A DNA stretch of 64,000 nucleotides from Rhizophagus clarus. Taxonomy: Eukaryota; Glomeromycota; Glomeromycetes; Glomerales; Glomeraceae. Shown here in pieces: positions 59,155 to 64,000 of this stretch; the first letter of the stretch is position 1; the number at the start of each line of letters is the position of its first letter. The stretch is taken from assembly GCA_015698045.1 (NCBI GenBank), contig BLAL01000036.1:310001-374000 (forward strand), read 5' to 3'. Below the pieces are notes generated by a model that saw only the letters and a program-made list of their open reading frames with translations, searched no databases and was not told the DNA's origin. Made by a program: the position numbers and the translations under genes.

Positions 59155-62100
59155 AATCATTGTATATTATACATAATTCTCTTAAATCTTCTTTATATTT
59201 AAAGCGACTGTTTTGTAAATAAGTCATAAAGAAAGTACACTTCATTCTATCAAGATAAGTAGCAGAAAATTTTTTCCAAAAGGTACTTTTTTAATCTTTT
59301 AGATAAATTACTGGTAATTGTGATTTTGTATCAATTTTATAAGAACTTATATTCACATTCAGTTTACTTTATCTGCAAAAAATAATTGAAATTCTTTTTC
59401 TTTAACTTTAAGTATTTTTAAATGAATAATAACTGGCTTTTTTAGTGCAGGACATCCAGGTCCATTAATTTTGGAATGCTTCGTGCTAGATTAACTGAAT
59501 TAGATGATACTATTGATAATTTAATCAATGAATTTATTATTGTATACAATTTTTTTTTTTTAATTTGTTAAAAATTTTATATACTTCTAATTCCTCAATT
59601 ATTTTCTTATAGGTAAAATTTTCTGCAATTATTGATAATATACATATTTTACTATCCACTCCTTTAGAATTTACATTATAACTATTATGAAAACAATTCA
59701 AAATATATAAGTTAGTGAAGTCACATTCAAAAGTCTTTTTGTATATAATTTAGCAATAGTTTTATGGTCTTTTTCAGGTTCAGATGTATTCATCTAAAAT
59801 TTATTCTATAATAATTATTATTAATTTACAATTTTCAATATTAATAATATAAATATGCATTTATACTTATACAAGAAACGCCTTTGTTAAATAGAGTAAT
59901 ATTTGTACATCCTATAGCATAAAGCATCATATGTCATGCTTATAATTCTCTTTCTTGAAATTCATAATCCACATTATATATTTTGCTAAGATAAATAAAT
60001 AGTTCAATAATATTACTTTTTTGATATACCCAATTTTGAAATACTTGACGTCATTTAATTGATCTTCTAAGATTTCTTTTTAAATATAGCTTATATAAAT
60101 GTTTTATAATTATCTCATTATTCCAATCTGCAGATGTACACTTATCAGGTAATTGATACAAGTAGAGTTTTTGATATTCTTGATTAATTGTATTTAAAAT
60201 TGTAGAATGATTTATAACAAATAAAATGTTATCTGGTATAGATATCAAAACTCCAGTTTTATTTCAAATAGTATTTGGCAAAATATCTTTAAATTTAACA
60301 ATTATTTAACTGTTTTAATAAATTGTAATTAAAAAAAGGTCTTTATTAATATGCTGATAAAAAACTGATTGGACTCTTTTATACTTATGAAATAATGATA
60401 CTGCATAATTATAACTAACTCTACTTGTATTTGATATTATAATTTTGCTAGACAATTAACAAAAACTGTAATACTTTCTAGTTTAATAAAAAAAGGGAAA
60501 AATGTGATTTCATCTAATAATTTTTAAGCTGTTTCAGGTTGGTCTATACACAAATAAGAGAGTCCTGCATATTTTGTTTTATCACCAAAAACAGATTGAT
60601 AAACGAAAGTAATAGCTGCAGTAGTACTCTTATTAATACCACTACTTTATTTTCTTTCTTTACAAATATAACCAGGCTGTAAAGAACTGTGAACATTATG
60701 AACTATACAAACTATAAAAGAATTATTATTAAGTTGGATTATAACTTTAAGTCCCAAATGTAAAGAAATAGGATAGTTTTGAGTTTTTTCTTTAAGAAAA
60801 ACCTACCAGTCATGTAAATATAAACTATAATAAAGTTCTGACATAATACTGCCAGTTGCAACAAGTTTTTCTGGTATAATGTGAGATTTTGATATTTATT
60901 TATTATGGGGAAAAAGATTTCTGGATCAGACTTTTTTTATTATTAAACATAATACCGCGATTTATTATATCTGTTCTATCGATCACATGTAGATCAGTAA
61001 TTAATTGCCGATTTGCATAATTGATAGAATTTATATAATAAAATGCAGTACAACATTTATATTCAATCATATTTTTATATCAAATAAAATACAACCATAT
61101 TGTTATACAATTGTGTAATTTAACACCTGCAATATACGTTTAAGATTCTAGAAAAAAATTTTTTATAAAAAGTTTTTTTTTCTTTGCAGTTTATAAAGTT
61201 TTATATGTAGGAAACAGAGATTTCATAGTATTTTGCTTCTATAGTATAAACAATTTCTACCTCATAAATTTTTTTTTGACACCTATAAGACCTTTTTTGA
61301 TTATTATTTCTGTCAACTATTACATTTTTAATAACACTATGCATTACTATATCTTCTTTTCTTTCACAAATATATTCAGTTTGTAAAAAAATATGAATAT
61401 AATAAAATATATAAATAATAAGGACTTTTATTATATTTTAATGTAATTTCAAAATAGGAATAATTATCTTGAGTTTTTTCCCTAAAAAATAATAAAAAAG
61501 TCATATAAATATGACCATATTAATAAAGTTCTGACATAATAGCACCAGTTGCAATAAGTTTTTTTGGAGTTATATATGTATTTGATATTGTTGTCTCTTA
61601 GAGAAACAGAGATTTCAAACAGTGTTTTTTTTATTAATTAATATATCACCACATTTTACTATGTAAATTCTATCGATTACATATAGACCGGCAATTAATA
61701 TATAAAATTATTTTAATTAATGATTAATAAGTAATCTAAAATAATAATAATTAATAATATGTAGGAACAATTTTATAAAAATCTTAAATAACCAAATTAC
61801 CTAAATGATTAATATAATATAATAAATTAGTTTTATTATTATAAATTATGAGTAACTTTTATAAATAATTAGTTATGATAATAGTATTTATTATATTTAA
61901 ATTATAATTTATTTATTTTATTTTGAATATTACTGATTAGTATTAAATAATATAATTCTAAGTTTAATTATTTATTTTAAATTATAAATAATTTTTATAA
62001 ATAATTAATTATGTAAATTATATATATTCATTTTAATATTACATTATATCAATTTAAGTTATAATATTTAAAAAGATTTTTTTTTTAAAAAAAATTAAAT

Positions 62101-62795
62101 TGTTTTTTTTTATTTAAATTTTATTAAAATCTTATTATTTACATAATTATTAAACTAAATTTATTTTTATTATCAAACTTTATAATTAAAAAAAATAATA
62201 TAAATGTAATTGAAAAATATTTTGAATAAAATGGTAAATTAAAATACAGTTTATGTTTTAATTTATACTATTTTTTTTTTTGGTGTTGAAAATACACTTG
62301 TATTTATTAAAAAAAGGGAGAATATAAAGTATTATATCTATTCTATATACTGTTCTCCTAGTAAATATACTAGTTCAAACATCACCAAAATTTAATTTAT
62401 AATATTATATTAACAACTAATTAATTTTTAATTTGTAGTTTTATTTCTTATTTAAAAAAGAAAAATAAACCATTATATTATAGATTTTAAATATTTATTA
62501 TAATATTATTATTGTTTCAATTACTATTATAAATTTAAAAAATCCTGATAACTTTTAGGCTATGCATTTTTTATATAAAGGAAAAGATATTTCTAATTTA
62601 TATAATAAAATACATTTTTTTTTATTTTATAAAAAAAGGATAACCTTTAAAATAACTATATATTATATAGAATTGATATAAGAATTATTAATTCATCAAA
62701 TTTGGTAATTATTCTAAACTCACATTTTAGGTATTCTCACTTTATTAATGATAAAACTGAAGAAAAAATTGGCTATGTACCTTCTTTTATCATTA
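59155..62795 (-). pseudogene. AT-rich region with decayed, unclassified coding traces
   Basis: On the minus strand several protein-like runs appear between stops: YQLPDKCTSADWNNEIIIKH (about 60120), VYQSVFGDKTKYAGLSYLCI (about 60560-60620), ISLHLGLKVIIQLNNN followed by CIVHNVHSSLQPGYIC (about 60660-60780). The last block is partly duplicated at 61330-61700 (about 680 bp apart), including a ctatcgatcacatgtagatc-like word. I do not recognise the family. The rest (61700-62800) is nearly pure AT with no gene. Confidence 0.35.
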
Positions 62796-62799
62796 AATA

Positions 62800-62935
62800 A
62801 AGTTGCCTGCCAAAACTCAATAAGCCAATGTCAAAATGTCGAAATTAAAAATATGTCAAAATGCCAATATGCTGAAATAGTTTTAACGCGTCAAAATTGC
62901 TGAAACTAAATTTATTAATAAACTATAATATAAAT
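62800..62935. repeat. Decayed terminus of the TAAGGTTGC hAT family
   Basis: ataaagttgcctgccaaaac followed by degenerate tgtcaaaatg, gtcgaaat and atgctgaaat words, the same layout as the intact hAT end with GCCGAAAC repeats. No partner end seen before the window stops. Confidence 0.6.
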
Positions 62936-63169
62936 TATGTAATAAATACATTTGTATTAATTATTAAATGAAAAAAAATATACAAATTTTATTATATCAG
63001 AATTTTTCCCAATGATCACTCTGTCCAAATTTTTTAGCTAAAAAATTTTTTGAGTTTGCGTTATCAGAAACAACTAATATACTAGTAAATATGTCACAAA
63101 CAAACAACTATGATGTAAATGAAGAGTTTCTTAACAACCTCCACTGGTCAAAATCGATGCTAGCGGATA

Positions 63170-63520
63170 CATATCGGGTACCCGATATGTGTAATATATT
63201 TGTAGGATATGTGTATGATATTCGATAATAATACACATATCGGGTACCCGATATGTGTATTGTTTATGCGGAAATTCGGTGATACATATTACAGTTATCG
63301 CACAAGTATTCACACATATCGGGTAGTTATAATATCGGGCACATATCATTTATTTACTGTATACCCGATATATTGTAATAAATATCGTATAAATATCGTA
63401 TACCAATCATACATTTATCAGATAGCACCGATAATTATTTTATAGCTGTCCGATATGGACATATTTTGGTACCCGATATGAACACGATAAAGTTCAAGTA
63501 CATATACCGGGCAGTATAAT
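63170..63520. repeat. Cluster of perfect palindromes on ATATCGGGTACCCGATAT
   Basis: Perfect palindromes at about 63170-63195 and 63232-63263 share the core acatatcgggtacccgatat; the half-site cgggta or tacccga then recurs at about 63317, 63361, 63470 and 63505. No gene. Could be binding sites, a foldback repeat or remnants of a tandem satellite. Confidence 0.7.
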
Positions 63521-64000
63521 ATTTTTAATAATTCAGGCAAAAATTATAGAATTTATATTATAATTTGTAATTTATATATATTTTTTCAGATTAATTTATA
63601 ATTTTAACTCAAAATTTATTTTTAATTAAAAACAAAAAATATGAATTACAATCTATGTAAAATCAATACTACATTTATGTAAAATCAAATCTAAATTCAA
63701 TAAATTGCGAATAAATCTATATTATATAAATCAATTATACTGTAAGTGGCATACTAACGAAATTAGATTTCACTTGTTCGCTTACTTATTTTCATTATAT
63801 TCAAATTTGATCATTAAACGAAAGTAACATTATTAGTAACAGGTTGTTAGAAAAGGAACAATAATAAAAAAGAATATTAGTAGAAGAAAAAGAAATAGTT
63901 AGTAGTAAAAAATGTTAGTAGGAAAGAAATAAAATAAATAAAATTAGTAGAAGAAAATAATTAGTAAAAATTATAGAAGAAAGAAACAGTAGAAGAAAGA
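63521..64000. other. AT-rich, then AG-rich sequence; no gene seen
   Basis: 63830-64000 is made of agaaagaaa/gttagtag words resembling 26300-26700. No coding support. Confidence 0.45.

Overview
ORGANISM. This is eukaryotic nuclear DNA, very AT-rich, with short (about 70-130 nt) spliceosomal introns and a very high transposon load. Three ordinary host genes sit at the left edge: a mitochondrial Mtf1/rRNA-dimethyltransferase-like gene, the SWR1-complex gene VPS71/ZNHIT1, and a synaptobrevin. The rest is nested transposons. The gene style and the mix of families (Polinton/Maverick, BED-hAT, CACTA-like CMC transposases, F-box/LRR cargo) fit an early-diverging fungus, most likely an arbuscular mycorrhizal fungus (Glomeromycotina, Rhizophagus-like). 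The organism call is inference; the families are read from the sequence. LAYOUT. 1-2533: host genes. 2534-4600: no gene seen. 4600-8327: decayed hAT copies and small MITEs. 8328-25916: one complete Polinton/Maverick-type element with 1,639-bp terminal inverted repeats and a TATGA target duplication. 25917-33980: repeat deserts, including a roughly 3.2-kb tandem array of hairpin units (27605-30780). 34430-35510: a decayed Myb/SANT-like gene split by a foldback MITE. 35511-46226: two near-identical 4.78-kb BED-hAT elements in inverted orientation around a 1.16-kb spacer, each carrying a transposase and a four-exon Myb/SANT-like gene. 46973-56755: a CMC (CACTA-like) element with a broken transposase and a divergent RS-rich gene. 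56756-64000: AT-rich DNA with foldback MITEs, decayed coding traces and a cluster of perfect palindromes. THE MAIN ELEMENT. The Polinton has a protein-primed type B DNA polymerase and a retrovirus-type integrase. I find no double-jelly-roll capsid gene, packaging ATPase or adenain-like cysteine protease. Instead, its central minus-strand block encodes a Gag-like protein (coiled coil, capsid-like helical region, CCHC zinc knuckle) and a retropepsin-like aspartic protease that ends in a C2HC finger resembling the finger at the N-terminus of the polymerase. It also carries an F-box/LRR gene and a cysteine-rich gene inside each TIR. This Gag-protease-integrase-PolB combination is the best candidate for an undescribed system. 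This copy is damaged: there is a stop and a frameshift in PolB, further breaks in Gag and protease, a Gly-to-Arg change in the protease active-site triplet, and a 3.1-kb nested insertion 19 bp from its left tip. OTHER HIGHLIGHTS. The target duplications of the two inverted hAT copies are swapped and reverse-complemented, which reads as an inversion by recombination between the copies. The hairpin array shows arm-to-arm covariation and G-T pairs that would be G-U pairs in RNA.
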